Program-made: the position numbers and the translations under genes | The notes under the pieces: generated by a model | What the model saw: the letters and a program-made list of their open reading frames with translations, nothing else | The model's database searches: none | What the model was told of the DNA's origin: nothing | Source: Populus alba | Taxonomy: Eukaryota > Streptophyta > Magnoliopsida > Malpighiales > Salicaceae | Reading direction: 5' to 3' | Length of the DNA stretch: 64,000 nt | Assembly: GCF_005239225.2 (NCBI RefSeq) | Contig: NC_133287.1 | Span: forward strand, 1,221,493-1,285,492 | Part shown: in pieces, positions 26,601 to 38,930 of the stretch | How positions within the stretch are numbered: the first letter of the stretch is position 1 | How the letters are laid out: every line of letters starts with the position of its first letter

Positions 26601-28889
26601 TTGTGTTTGTAAACATATTAAAACAATAGTTCTGTATTTTTTATTCCTCTCATCTTTATTTTTTCTTCAAATATATGTAAAAGGAGAGAAAAAAATAGGT
26701 TTCAACATTATGAAGGCAAACATTTCTTTAATTTGGAGAGAAACAGGGTGAAAAGTTTGATTCGAATTATTAGGATTTAAGTTTTGCCCTTGATTTTATT
26801 TTAAAATCTTACCTAAAGAGATAGAAAAGGATATCAATGTAGCTTTGTTCTAATATATATTCCTTTTCCTTTCCTTTCCTTTGCTTCTCGGTAGAAAAAA
26901 ATATTCAGAATTTATTTTGATTCCTCCCATCTTCCTGTCTTTCAAATACAAGGAGAGAAAATCATGATCTTTCCTATCATGAAAAGAAAATGAAAAAAAA
27001 ACATCATAAATATAAATCAATTAATAAAAACCCAAGTGGCTCTATAAGTAAAAGACATCACCTTATATACTTATATACAAGAGAAGTATTTTTTCAGAAA
27101 TACAAAATTTTCTTCAAAACAAGTTTTTCAGATAAAAAAACTCTCTTAAATGCTCACAAATATTTCATAAAAGCTCTTCAACAAAACATAAAATAATCAA
27201 ATCTTCTTTGGAATATACTTTTTAATTCATGTTTTAATAAAACACAAATCTTAACTTGATTTTATAATTAATTAAACAAAGCCATAAAAAAAAAATTCAA
27301 GAGAAGAATTCGTTTCATTCTTTCATGGGAACATTTTAAATAAAAATTGCACTTATAATTTATTCTAATAAAATCAAGAATTTATTAACGTATATGTTAT
27401 TTGTTTAATTTCTGGGACTCCAATAAAATTCAACTGGACACGCATTAATTACAGATCATGCAATCATGCGTACCAATTTTCCATAAGCAGAGGAACAGAA
27501 CTATAAAATGTGTAGAGGCTTGTATTAGTATTTGCAGCCACCGCTTCGTAACAGTACAGACGCAGTCCATTTTTCTACGATTGTTTTGTATTTGTACACC
27601 CAATCCAAATACCAAATCAAGCAATCCAATTCTTTCAAGGAAGGTTCATGCCCCAGTACAATCCAGGTCACTATTTCATTCCAGAACAACAAAGCAAACG
27701 TATTTAATTGTTGTGTGTATACAAACAATCCGACAACAATTCATCCTCAATTTTATTTTATTTTTAATTTATTCCTACCTATAAAATAAATATAATAATA
27801 TTAGAAAAACTTAATCATGCATCAACAAGCTAGGAACTAGAACATTAAGTAGTTCTGTTCCTCTGAATATTAGAAATCTTTGTCCACGGTTCTAATAAAA
27901 AACAAACTTCAATTAAAAACTGCTGAATTCAAGAAAGACAATAATTTTTCTAGATATATCTTATCAAGTTAAAAATCTAACCGTTCTAATATAAAAATAT
28001 AAAAAATAAAATAAATTATTTTTTTATTTAATATTAGAAATATATCTTACGTATAAATTTGTAATCTCAGATATTAAAAGAAACAAAATGAAAAATGCTT
28101 TTGGTATTTTTGAAATGTAGGCCAAAATTCTCTGAAATTTTACAAACTTGTTGTAAATCCTTGCAATTTTTTTTTTAAAAACATGTCAAAGTATTTGATA
28201 TTTTTTTTATAAAAAAAAAATGCTTCAATAACTTTAGTATTTTTAGCCATATGCAAAATATACGCTTTTCCTTTTAAAATAAAAAATAAAAAAATAAAGT
28301 AATAATAGCAATAAGACTGGTGATTTGAAAAAAGCAAGCCGAGGAGGATTTCAAACATACAAAAGAATAAAGTTGCAATTTTGGATGGAATTAGAAATGT
28401 AATTGTATCCAAGATTGAAGAGACAATGCGGATTCAAAATTAAATTAAATGATTAAGGAACAAATCTGCATAAAAATTAAGCCCAAAGACATAATTAAAT
28501 GTTTAATATGCCAATTTGATTTAATCATAGGCCCAAGTAAAATTTTAATTATGTTTAAGAATTAATTTGGGTCAAATTAAATGATTTAAGTAAGTGCAAA
28601 TACTTAATTATATTTTAAATGGATCAAATTAATTTTATTAGGGACTTCATTGGTGAGAAATGAAGTTTTGGGTTTAATTGAGAAGATTGAAATTTTAGAG
28701 GACCAAACTTAATTTTTACAAAGTTAATTGGTTGAAATCAAGTGTAAAATTACAAGAAAATAAAAGTTTATGGTAAATTAGGGGTTAAATTGAAAACATT
28801 CACAGTCAATGATCTTTTTAAAAAAGACATCAAACTCTAGGGACTCAATTGATTGAAATCAGGGGTGAAATTAAAGAGAATTGAAAGTT
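23687..28889. repeat. Duplicated block B flank, copy 1 (no gene)
   Basis: Very AT-rich non-coding sequence following the kinase-only ORF. It aligns with 47726-52980 over its length, and its first ~2.8 kb also aligns with 29588-32258. Poly(A) and poly(T) runs are frequent. ORFs such as 24826-25008 and 26990-27196 are compositional accidents. Confidence 0.75.
27660..27850 (+). repeat. Ghost copy of the kinase-only gene's 5' flank
   Basis: The phrases acaacaaagcaaacgtattt, gtatacaaacaatccgac, then aaataaatataataatattag and aatcatgcatc parallel 22250-22430, which lies just before the kinase-only ORF. No kinase follows here. The same ghost lies at about 51780-51960, so it predates the duplication. 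Confidence 0.55.
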
Positions 28890-29397
28890 TAGGGCGTGTT
28901 TTTGGTGCTTTAATAATCTTAGAGACTATTTTATGTTCTTATGTAAAGTCTATCTTGTGCAGGTTGGGCCAAGCATAAAAAGGACCATTTTGCTATTTCT
29001 AAAGTTTATTTGATATTTGTGTTTGGGAGATTCAGGACTCAAATCTCATTTTATATTATTGGTTTATGTTTTATGTCACTTGTTTGAAATAGAAAAGGCT
29101 AAAGCCCTCAGAAAACCTTTTAAGCTCAAATCCCATTTGCATTTTTTAATGGCGCCGCCAGATACAAAGTAATATATAAAAAAATTATTGCATGAGCATA
29201 AACCTAATAGCCTTGACATTTAATAGCCAACTAAGCATTGAAGAATTCTCCCGATAATAGCTTAAAGAAATATTTTTAATAACGTGGTATTGAATTTAGT
29301 TAATAACATTGGAAGCATGTTTTTTTTCTTTATCATAACATTGGAAGGAGTTAATTAGAAGATGAAATATATATAATTCCTCCTTTGCTCTGTAAAT
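28889..29397. repeat. Mosaic joint with pieces of blocks A and C
   Basis: 28889-29100 matches the end of block A (21045-21226 and 42056-42290). 29130-29400 matches 45460-45700, including ggcgccgccag and gaattctcccgataatagc. No gene. The change of partner within 500 bases shows repeated recombination. Confidence 0.65.
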
Positions 29398-29587
29398 TTA
29401 GTGCTCGTAGGATGACCCAGAAAGAAGGCCTCTCATGTCAACGATTGTGAAGATATTGGATGGTGTAATGGAGGTAGATACGAACTTGGTGTATGTGTTC
29501 TCACATTCACTCATAGCTTCTCCCTTTGCTGATCACCACATTTCTTCGGTACAGCTGCCAGCATCTGTTCTTTCTAATCCCAGATAA
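29398..29587 (+). pseudogene. PR5K kinase 3' fragment 2
   Basis: Encodes the last ~58 kinase-gene residues, from DDPERRPLM to the SVLSNPR stop, without frameshift, but lacks everything before it. The same sequence ends the ORF at 22565-23686. Upstream sequence is the non-coding lead-in shared with fragment 1. A tcgtag precedes GATGACCC, so it could act as a terminal exon, but no partner exon is evident. Confidence 0.8.
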
Positions 29588-32258
29588 TGGCTTGTTTCAT
29601 AATTTGTACTACTTGTCCATTACAAAATTCATCTTAATTGAGCTAAGAAATACTATCATTTTAGTATTGGTATTTTTTTTTCTAGTAAACTTAAGACATA
29701 TTCAAGTGATGTTTGGTGAACGAGAAAAAAGAATTAATAATAGGAATTAGAGTAAAAGTTTCATTTCGACTTTATTTAGGTTGAATTGATTTTCTTATTC
29801 ATTTATTTAGTCTTTTTTTTTATGAATAATAAACTAAAACACTTTTAAAATATTTAAATAATGACATATTGAATAACACATATTTTTCTTTTAATATTAA
29901 AAATATGACATATTGAATCGATTTGAACCAATAATAATTAACCTATAAAATTTATGATTTGGGGTGTGAGATTATAATAAAACCATGGAATCTACATCAT
30001 AGAAAAACTAAAAATTTCAATTATAATAAAACAAATACCAAAGGCTTAAAGTGAAAACAAGATAATAAAAAAACAAAAAGAGATGACCAAAGTAAACTTA
30101 TATTTGGTCTTCGGCTCAACACCGCGGGTCTGACCAAAGTTTTTTGGACGTAAGATGAACAAAGTTAAGGTGATGCTAGGATTTTTAAAGAAGTAAAAGA
30201 AATTTAAGACTTAGTTCGTTGAGTCGATTGGGTTGAATACTTTTTTAATAACATAAAAAAAGATAACTTAATTTAATAATATTAAAAATCAAGTAAAACC
30301 GGACAAATCTCCTATACCCATCTTAATAATTTAAAATTATAACCCGTGAAATCTCAAACTCGTGCTCAATTAAAAAGCTCGATTTCCAACAAAAAAAGAT
30401 ACACCCATACAAATAATGTCAACTTGTGAAATATGGAATCACAATTTTCAACTAATTGAAGGATAAAATTGAAAGAAAAAATTAATCATACAAATGATGA
30501 AAAAAATAGCAATTATAAGCTAAAAAAAGGCTTGCGCCCACTCGTGTCAATTCATCAAATCCACAGGTTAGGTAATTTGATACAAACAAAAATGAAGAAA
30601 ATCATGAAATTTAATTTTTTAAAAAACCATCGTTAGCTTATAAAATTTGTTACCTAGGCCATTTGATTAAAAACACCAAATATGAAAAAATCATGAAACT
30701 CAATTCTCAACAAATAAATATTTAAATATGAAATTAAAAAAAAAAATCAACCATGCAAAAGAATCCAAAAGAAGAAAGTGTAATTAAAAGCAAAAAAAAA
30801 AAAAAAAAAAAAACAAGAAGAAGATATGAGCCCATCTAAATTAACCTGTCAAATCCATAGGTTAGGTTATGAGAACAATATAACATAATAGAAAGGAAAA
30901 TGAAGAAACTATAAGGCTTATTTTGTAATAAAAAAAAATCATTGTCGAGTAACGAGATGAAAAAAATAAGTTAAAAAAAAGATATTAATATGTGTTAGAT
31001 TATAAAACACGTGTCCCATGTTAGCTTATAAATCAAATATCAAATGATAAAATTATACAAAATGTTCAAAAGAAAAAAAAAATTACAATTAAAATAATGA
31101 GGGTTAAATTAAAAAAAAAAAGAAATGATTAAATGAAAAGAAAAATTGACTTCATAAAATAATTAAAAGAAGAAACCACCAAAATACTGATGATTGAATT
31201 TAAAAAAAAAAATTAATTTTTTTTTTCAAATGATAAAATTAAAAACACTTGAAAGTTTATAAAATGGGTTAAGAAATAAAAAGAATCAAGACCAAAATTT
31301 AAGAAAGAAACAATAATAAATTTAGTTTGAAGGATGAAATTGAAAACTTGTCAATAGGCCAAGGATAAAGTTACAAATCTAAAGAATAGGGATTGATAAA
31401 AAAAAAAAAAAACCACAACTAAATGGATTACCTTGAATTTTTAAATGATTAGTGTGATTTTCAAGGGTGGAGATAGAAAAGGGAAAAAAATTGCTCACGA
31501 CCATCCACCGAGAAACAACCAACATGCATCATAGCTTAAGGAAGATGATGTCGTGAGGAATCCAATAACATTACAAATTGAAGTTTTTAACTACTAGAGT
31601 CATTTATATCTGCCACTAAAAGACGATGGAGAAGCTGATACTTGCAACAAACACGTTATCAACTTTTCTCATTTTAATTTTGTTTTATTTATCAAATTAC
31701 AACATTGTCCTTAAGACCAAATAATTACTATGAAAAAACCTTTATGAAATTACACAAAAGCCCATGACGCCATTCCTTGAGAATTTTGATTCTAAAGACA
31801 ATTAGACCATTTCACTATACTTATAAAAGTAAAAAACCAAAAATACCCCTTAACCATAGGCAAGCGTTTTTATTTTTTTTTCTTTTAAGGGTATGCAAGT
31901 AATTTAACTGTGTAAAAAAATAAAAAAAGACCAAGCTGCCTCTCACAAATAAAAAATAACAAATGAATCATGTGAAAAAAATCATTTTACCCTTTGCGAC
32001 CAACTTAATTAATTTATTTTTATCAAAGGTAAAAATATCAATTCATGATTATAATCCACAATGTATCAAGACATGTATATAATAGTTTTCTCACATGTTT
32101 TAAGTTTTTGGAATTAAAAGAGATAAAAATAAGAATAAAGACGAGTATAAAAATAAAAAATAAAATTTAAATGTAGTTTTATTTCTAAAAGGGAATTGCA
32201 AATTGTTTTTTTTTAAATGTCATATTATTACTAATTTTATAATAATTCATTTTGGTAA
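29588..32258. repeat. Duplicated block B flank, truncated copy 2 (no gene)
   Basis: Aligns with 23690-26420 and 47730-50440, for example cttcggctcaacaccgcggg near 30108-30127. It ends abruptly after aataattcatttt, where block C copy 2 takes over with ggtaagaatatat. No coding potential. Confidence 0.75.
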
Positions 32259-33392
32259 GAATATATTTGTTGTTGCATTCAAAAAATACTTTTATTATGG
32301 ATTGTTCAAAACTCAATGAAATTTTTTTAGAGATTGTTTGATATATCATTTTCATCTTTTATTTTAAAAAATCAAAATTGAAATAAAAAATAAAAATTTA
32401 TATATTTGTTTTAAAAAAACTCGTAATAGGTTGTCAATTTCTTTTATAACTAAAAAAAATGTAGTTTTCAAAAACTATGATAATTATAGTTGATTAGTTT
32501 TTTTATATAAAAAAAATCGGGTTCTAGATTTTTATTTTTAGAACCTTCAAAACTGACATAAAAAATAAAAAATAATTAATAAAGTAATCAGTTGTAGTCA
32601 GAGTAATTAATTCCAGCCTGACTCATGACCCAATTTATAATTTAGTCGAAGACTAGTGTTACAAGTTGAACATATTAACTCGGTTCAATATAAAATAAAT
32701 CATTTAAGATTTAGAAAAAAAGAGTTAAAACAACATAAATTTAATTTAGATTACTTACATAATACTAGGATTAGATTTTACTTAATTTTATTTCAAATCT
32801 AAGTCTGGACTAGAATTTAAACTAGTAAATTATTAGGTTGAATGCTGGGTTGGGTGAGATTTGATAACACAAGTTTAGTGTTGAAAACAAGTAAATAGTT
32901 GAAATAAAAAAAGGCAACTTAAAGTAGAGGTTAAGCAAACAAATAAATTTAAATATTGGGTAGATAGTCTTTGGAATTGGCCTACAAGCATTATCGTTTT
33001 CATATTATTGCAAGACAAAAGGGAAACATGAATGGACAGGTTCCAGAGCATAAAGCTTACATGAAATCTCTCTAAGAGGTTTAACCAAGAAATATTCTGA
33101 CATTTTTTTTAAAAAAAACCTTTAAATAATTTAATTGTTGCTTTGAAATGAAGTTGATTCAATTACTATAATATTAAAAATAATATCATGAGCACTATTC
33201 ATTCACAAGAAAAGAATATGGATTAATTTAAATGATCAGAGGTACATAAGAACGTGCTAAATAAATCATAAAAATCATCAATCTAGGCTTATAAAGAGAT
33301 TAAAGAATAAGATCCTCATTGTATTTATTACCTTAATAAACTTTAGGTTAGGGTTCTTAGTACGAGCAGGACTAGACAAAATAAAAGGAAAT

Positions 33393-33616
33393 ATTCCAAT
33401 TTAAGATAACCATCTAGGTGATAGCCTAGTGGTAAGAGTTTGGGATCAAGAGGTTTGTTCCCTTTCTAGTCTCAGGTTCAAGCCCTAGGTTGCTCATATA
33501 ATGACCACTGGAGGCTTACATGGTCGTTAACTTCAGGGCTCGTGAAATTAGTTGAGGTGCGCGCAAGCTGGCCTGGACACCCACGTTAAACTAAAAAGAA
33601 AAATTCCAATCTAAGA
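33393..33616 (+). mobile_element. tRNA-derived SINE with target duplications and known empty site
   Basis: Body about 33407-33602. A-box-like gatagcctagtggtaagag and B-box-like ggttcaagccc follow tRNA spacing; the tail is aaaaagaaa. Flanks attccaatttaaga (33393-33406) and attccaatctaaga (33603-33616) form a 14-bp target duplication with one change. The duplicated block at 11351-11364 has a single attccaatctaaga and no insert, so the empty site is present in the same window. Confidence 0.85.
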
Positions 33617-34030
33617 AATAAAATAAGAAGGAAATATGGTCATGGTTATCACTTTGCATATAATTTCTCGATGGGAGGGCAAGGACTTTTGTCAGAGAAA
33701 TAATATCTCTGATTTTGATGAAATCTTGCCTGGGGATTCAGGTGGCTGAGTGATGGTTGTAAAGGTGTTGGTTTTTTTTTTTTTTTTCTATTTTTTTCTA
33801 TTATTATTAATGTTGATATTTAGACCAACTTGCACGTATCTTAGTTAATCCTACAAGTATTAAAATTAACGATTATGTATATCTTTAATGGGCCTGAAGA
33901 AACTTGAACCCGTGATAATTAAAGGGCAAACTCAAGACCTGATCAGATAAATTACCCCTCAAAGTTAAACATAGGTTTTGTCTCTGTTTTTTTTACTTAG
34001 TAGGGCAACAAAAATGGTTAGAATTGTGGT

Positions 34031-34390
34031 GTTTTGAGCGTATGAAAGCAATTTATTTTTAAAGTGTTTTTTATTTAAAAATATATTAAAATAATTTTTT
34101 TTTATTTTAAAAAAATTATTTTTATATTTAGCATATTAAAATGATTTGAAACATAAAAAAACTACTAATTTGAATCAAAAAATAATTTAAATTTAAATTT
34201 TTTAAAAACACTTTTTAAATAAAATAAAAAAAGGTTTTAAAAAGCATCAAAGATGTGATTTATGGGCACATGTCCATGACCATGAGTACCAAATCCATCC
34301 CTTATTTCTTGTTTGAATTCCAACACATCTTCTAGTTTCCTCAGAGATCCTATTTTTACATGAGAAGGGAGTATAATTCCAGTTAATGAA
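34031..34390. mobile_element. AT-rich insertion in block C copy 2, absent from copy 1
   Basis: Relative to about 11790-11835, some 350 bases are added, with MITE-like phrases (gtgttttttatttaaaaatatattaaaataa, split by runs; catattaaaatgatttgaaa; aaaaacactttttaaat) similar to the insertion at 19232. Ends and target duplication could not be fixed. Confidence 0.4.
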
Positions 34391-35357
34391 ATGTTTTTAA
34401 ACATTATTATAAAATTTTATTGGGTCAACTTGGCAATTTGCTAATCTAAGATCTGGTCATGATTAGATATTATTTTGAACTGATTATTTTATTATTATTT
34501 TTTTTTAATAAAAGAGAATGATATTTTTGTTTTTTAAGAAACAAATCTGAAAGAATATTATTTTTATAACTAATATGAATTAAGAGTGGCGATGGGGATC
34601 GGTGGGGGCATTTACATGACTGATTGGTGGAAGACGTGTTCAAGGCTCTGATTAATTATGAGTCAAGAAATTCCTGCAAATGCCAAAAGTTTCGCAAATG
34701 ATTAAGGGTGAGAGATTGGTACGGCCTCCAGAAAGATAAGCTAGAATTTGGTAAATATCTTTGATGCATTGTTCTACTTCCCAGCCACCCCAATACCTGG
34801 AAAGTCAGTTTTTGGGTTCTTTTGAATAAAAAAAAACTAAATTTTTTAAATTGTTTTCTCCTGAAAATATATACATAAAAATTCATAATATATATCTATT
34901 TCTAATCCCAAAACATGAACAAATTAGATTTAAAAAATTAGATAGAATCAAAGAACCTTGTCAAGTTTTGATTTTTATTTTAGAAAAAAAAATGAAAATT
35001 TAAAATCATCTTTATGAAACAGAACTTTTCAAAGGAGCCTATTAACACTCATATTAATCATTTTTATTGCTAAAATATAACCAACCAATCCTTTTCTCCT
35101 TTTTTTTTTTTTTTTTTTTTTTTTTTGTGGCTTTCTCACCTCTAGCTACATGGTTGTAATTCAAAAATATATTTGGTTGAGAAAATAGAGACAAGAATAT
35201 GAAAATAAATCTATTATTGAGATAATTTTAGAGTGAATTTCTGCACTTTCGAAATAGGAGCTAAAAAAAACGTTTCTATAGATAATATTTATTATTTTTT
35301 TATTTCTAAAATATCCTTGTAAAAAACTCTTAATTTCAAAATTATCAAACTAAAATA

Positions 35358-36190
35358 TGTAAAGATAAAAATGATTATTATCATAGTTTTAAAAACTCAA
35401 CTTGGGGTCAATCAATGGCAAGGCCTAGGTCATGGTTCGGGATGATCAAAGTCAATATAATAATAAAAGTTGTTATTATCATAATTTTAAGACTTGAATT
35501 GGGTTCAACCCGAGAAAGGGCCCGGATCATGGGTCGGGTTGACCGTTGATTAAGTCAATTTAAGGATAAAAGTTACTATTATCATAGGTTTAAAAGTTGA
35601 TTCAAGGGTCGATATGGGGCAAGGTTCGAGTCACATGTTGAAGAGTAAAAGTAAAATAAAAGTGTTTATTATCATAGTTTTGAAACCTAACTCGAGGATC
35701 AACTTTGGGCAAGACCCGAGTCACGAGTTAGGAGAGTCAACCTATGTTAATTTGGGTCAATGTAAGGGTAAAAATATTTATTTTATAGTTTTAAAATTTG
35801 ATTCGGTGGTTGACTTGAGCAAGACTCGTGTCACAAGTTATGAGGCTTAACTAAGGTGAATTTGAGTCAATTCATGAATAAAAATGATTATTATTATTAT
35901 AGTTTTTAAAACTCAATTCAAGAGTCGAATTAAGGCAATGTCTAGGTCATGTGTCATGACTGAATCATGGGTTAAGAAGGCCAACATGAATTGAATTGAG
36001 TTAATATAAAAATAAAAATAAAAATTATTATAATTTTAAAACTTAATTTGGAGGTCGATCCAGGGCAAGAGGTTCAAACATGGTTGACTTGAGTTAATAT
36101 ATAGATAAAAATAATTATTATCAATTATCATAATTTAACGCTCGAGTCAGAAGTCAACTCGGGTCAGGAAAATCAACTCGGGTTGATCTT
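35358..36190. repeat. Degenerate ~110-bp tandem array, copy 2
   Basis: Same units in the same order as 12749-13630, but without the long ATT expansion in the sixth unit. The similarity of order shows the array was duplicated as a whole rather than re-amplified. Confidence 0.75.
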
Positions 36191-36375
36191 TTTTTCTTTT
36201 TAAAAAAAAAATTAAAGCAGTCTTGTTTTAACTAATTTTTTTAGTAAAAAATCAACTGTTTTTTTTATCAAGTCGAGTTGGGTCAATTATTTTTTTATTT
36301 TTTTTAAAACTCGAATTAATTTAAACTCTAAGTTAGCTGGTTCCATGCAAGTCGTGAGGCCAATCCGGGTTTAAA

Positions 36376-36610
36376 AATGTGGGGTCTCTTTTGCCTTATT
36401 TTCAAGAAAGTGGTTGGATGACTTTGGAAGAACTTTCGACACAAACTTTTCCATGCACAATGTCTGTCCCCTCCGCGTAATAGACATATCATGTTCTTCA
36501 TGAAACCTTCAAGTAAAGCTTAGCCCAATGAAAAAAGAAAAGCAAAATCTGTTAATTTGAATCAAAATTTTTATTTCTGTTGTTCTTGTTCTTAAACTAA
36601 TTCTGCTTCA
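36376..36610 (+). promoter_or_regulatory. Conserved PR5K upstream block, copy 2
   Basis: Near-identical to 14281-14495, including aatgtggggtctc and gaactttcgacacaaac. It also carries about 20 extra bases just before the ATG (ttgttcttgttcttaaac region). Kept although the gene behind it has a damaged second exon. Confidence 0.5.
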
Positions 36611-38930
36611 ATGTCACTACTGAAGTTGCTTATGCATTTATCTCCTCTCTTGGTTGCTCATTTATTCGTATCAGGTATGGTACAGCAATCTATCACACCT
36701 TTTCTGTTCCCATCTCTAATTCTTTAACACAGTTAATTAAGCTGTTATCTTATGTTTCAACAACTTTAACAATATTAAACAACTTTCACTATATGGCCAG
36801 GAATAAACTCAACATATGATCCAGGACCTCTCTTTTATGTCACCCCAACGATCCCAACTGGTTTTTCCCTTGGAGAGAAGGACGGGAAGGAAACAACAAC
36901 CTCGGATGATTGGGCTGGTCGTTTTTGGGGTCGCACACATTGCACTGAAGATGATACAGGAAGATTCTCCTGCATCACAGGCGACTGCGGCTCTGGCAAA
37001 ATAGAATGTTCAACAGTACCAGCTGGCTCGAGTCCTGTGACGATGGCAGAGTTCAAGATTAACAATGCTGGACTTGATTTTTTTAATGTTAGTCTTCTTG
37101 ATGGCTACAACCTGCCTTTACTTGTTCTGCCTTCTAATAAGAGCTGCAAAAAAGCAGGATGTGTGGTGGATTTGAACGGCGTTTGTCCTTCAGAACTTTC
37201 GGTTAATAGTTCTGATGGGAGGATTGCGGGATGCCGCAGCGCGTGTGAGGCCGTTGGTTCACAGCAATATTGTTGTACTGGTGACTATGCAACACCTTCG
37301 ACTTGCAAGCCTACTTCTTACTCTCAGAATTTTAAGAGAAAGTGTCCAGGCGCTTACACCTATCCTCTTGACGATGAGACTGGTACCTTCAGTTGTGAAT
37401 CATCCGATTACCAAATTGTCTTCTGTGCAGGTAAATTTACCATTTTTCAATCTTGTAGTTTTTTGAGTTTGGTATTTTGTTTTTAATCATTTTAACATTT
37501 AGGAGTGGTGTAATTTGTTTGATGAGAAGTTAAGAAAGCCTGCACAAATAGAAGTTAGTTTACCACAAAGACACATTCTACACGTTGAAAGAAATTTTAG
37601 CTTACACAATTCATCCACAATTCATACATCTGTTCTTTGACATGCTTACATGTCCATCACAGGAAACACAACTGTATATTCAAGCCCTGCCGAACCGCCG
37701 CCACCACCAACTGTGATAATAGCACCACCCCTTTCCCCACAAGTTAAAAAACCACCAAGGGCTTCTCCAGAAATAAGGCCTAAAACTCCAAGAAGTTTGG
37801 TACCAATTATAGCCGGAGTTATAGGTAGTGTTCTTCTTATCATTTCTTTTGTAGTGATTTTTATTTTGAGGGCAAGATGGCGTGGGAAGTCGGAACAAGA
37901 TCAGCAGGATGTGGAAGATGATCATATAAAGCATGTTCCAGGAATGCCTGTCAGGTTCTCATACCAAGAACTATACGTTGCAACTGATAATTTCAACGAG
38001 AGACTTGGAAGAGGAGGCTTCGGGTCTGTATTCAAAGGAAAATTGGGAGATGGAACGCAAATTGCTGTGAAGAGGTTGGAGAAACCACGTCAAGGAATGA
38101 GTGCTTTTCTAGCAGAAGCCGAGGCAATTGGAAGCCTGCACCATTTTAACTTGGTGAGGTTGATTGGATTTTGCGCAGAGAAATCCTCCAGGCTTCTGGT
38201 TTTTGAGTATTTGAGCAATGGATCGTTGGATAATTGGATTTTTATGAATGTACAACGACCTTTCCTTGATTGGCAGACCAGGAAGAAGATTATAGTCGAC
38301 ATAGCAAAAGGGCTGGCTTATCTTCATGAAGACTGTCGACATACCATAATACATCTTGATGTAAAGCCACAGAACATTCTTTTGGATTCAAGTTTCCATG
38401 CCAAAATCGCTGATTTCGGGTTATCCAAGCTAATCAATAGAGATATGAACCAGGTTCAAATCTCAATGAGAGGAACACCGGGATATCTTGCTCCAGAATG
38501 GCGTCAACCATTAGGTCGTATTACGGTAAAAGTTGACATATATAGCTTCGGAATTGTCCTCCTTGAAATAGTTTGTGCACGCAGAAATGCAGACCAATCA
38601 CAACCAGAATCTGCCTTTCATTTGCTTACAATGTTGCAGAAGAAAGGTGATCAAGATAGAGTAATAGACATTGTGGAAAATTTGGATGAATACGCGCGGA
38701 GTGATAGAGAGGAAATAACGAGGATGATAAAGGTTGCTGCTTGGTGCTTGCAAGATGACCCAGAAAGAAGACCTCTCATGTCAACAGTTTTAAAAGTGTT
38801 GGAAGGTGTTATGGAGGTAGATCCAAACATCAATTATCGGTTTTCGCATTCAATGATAGCTTCTCCAGCTGGTAACAACCATATTTCTTCAGCACCTCCT
38901 CCAGCATCTGTTCTTTCCAATCCTAGATGA
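36611..38930 (+). CDS. PR5K-type receptor kinase, copy 2, with damaged exon 2 start
   Basis: Exon 1 (36611-36674, signal peptide) and the kinase exon (37663-38930) are intact and nearly identical to copy 1. Exon 2 ends normally at 37430. Its start is damaged: about 20 bases covering the usual splice acceptor (…ctcgcag) are missing near 36755. A further 5-base loss around 36783-36790 removes the first cysteine codon and puts a stop in the old frame. A CAG at 36798-36800 could serve as acceptor; splicing there keeps phase exactly and would give 653 residues lacking the first ~19 thaumatin residues and one of 16 cysteines. The hinge is 13 residues shorter than in copy 1. The kinase keeps GRGGFGSV, VKR lysine, HLD and DFG. 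It may be a young pseudogene or a receptor with a trimmed ectodomain. Confidence 0.6.

Larger units (their letters stand above)
32259..36375. repeat. Duplicated block C, copy 2 (no gene)
   Basis: Matches 10190-13830 with two local additions, a SINE (33407-33602) and a 360-bp AT-rich insertion (about 34031-34390). It contains a T-run of about 28 near 35100. Ends directly at the PR5K upstream block. No genes seen. Confidence 0.75.

Noticed and set aside
27458..27789. ORFs conserved at 51527-51889
   Set aside because: Conservation is explained by the block B duplication; the frame is not better preserved than flanking DNA and ends differ.
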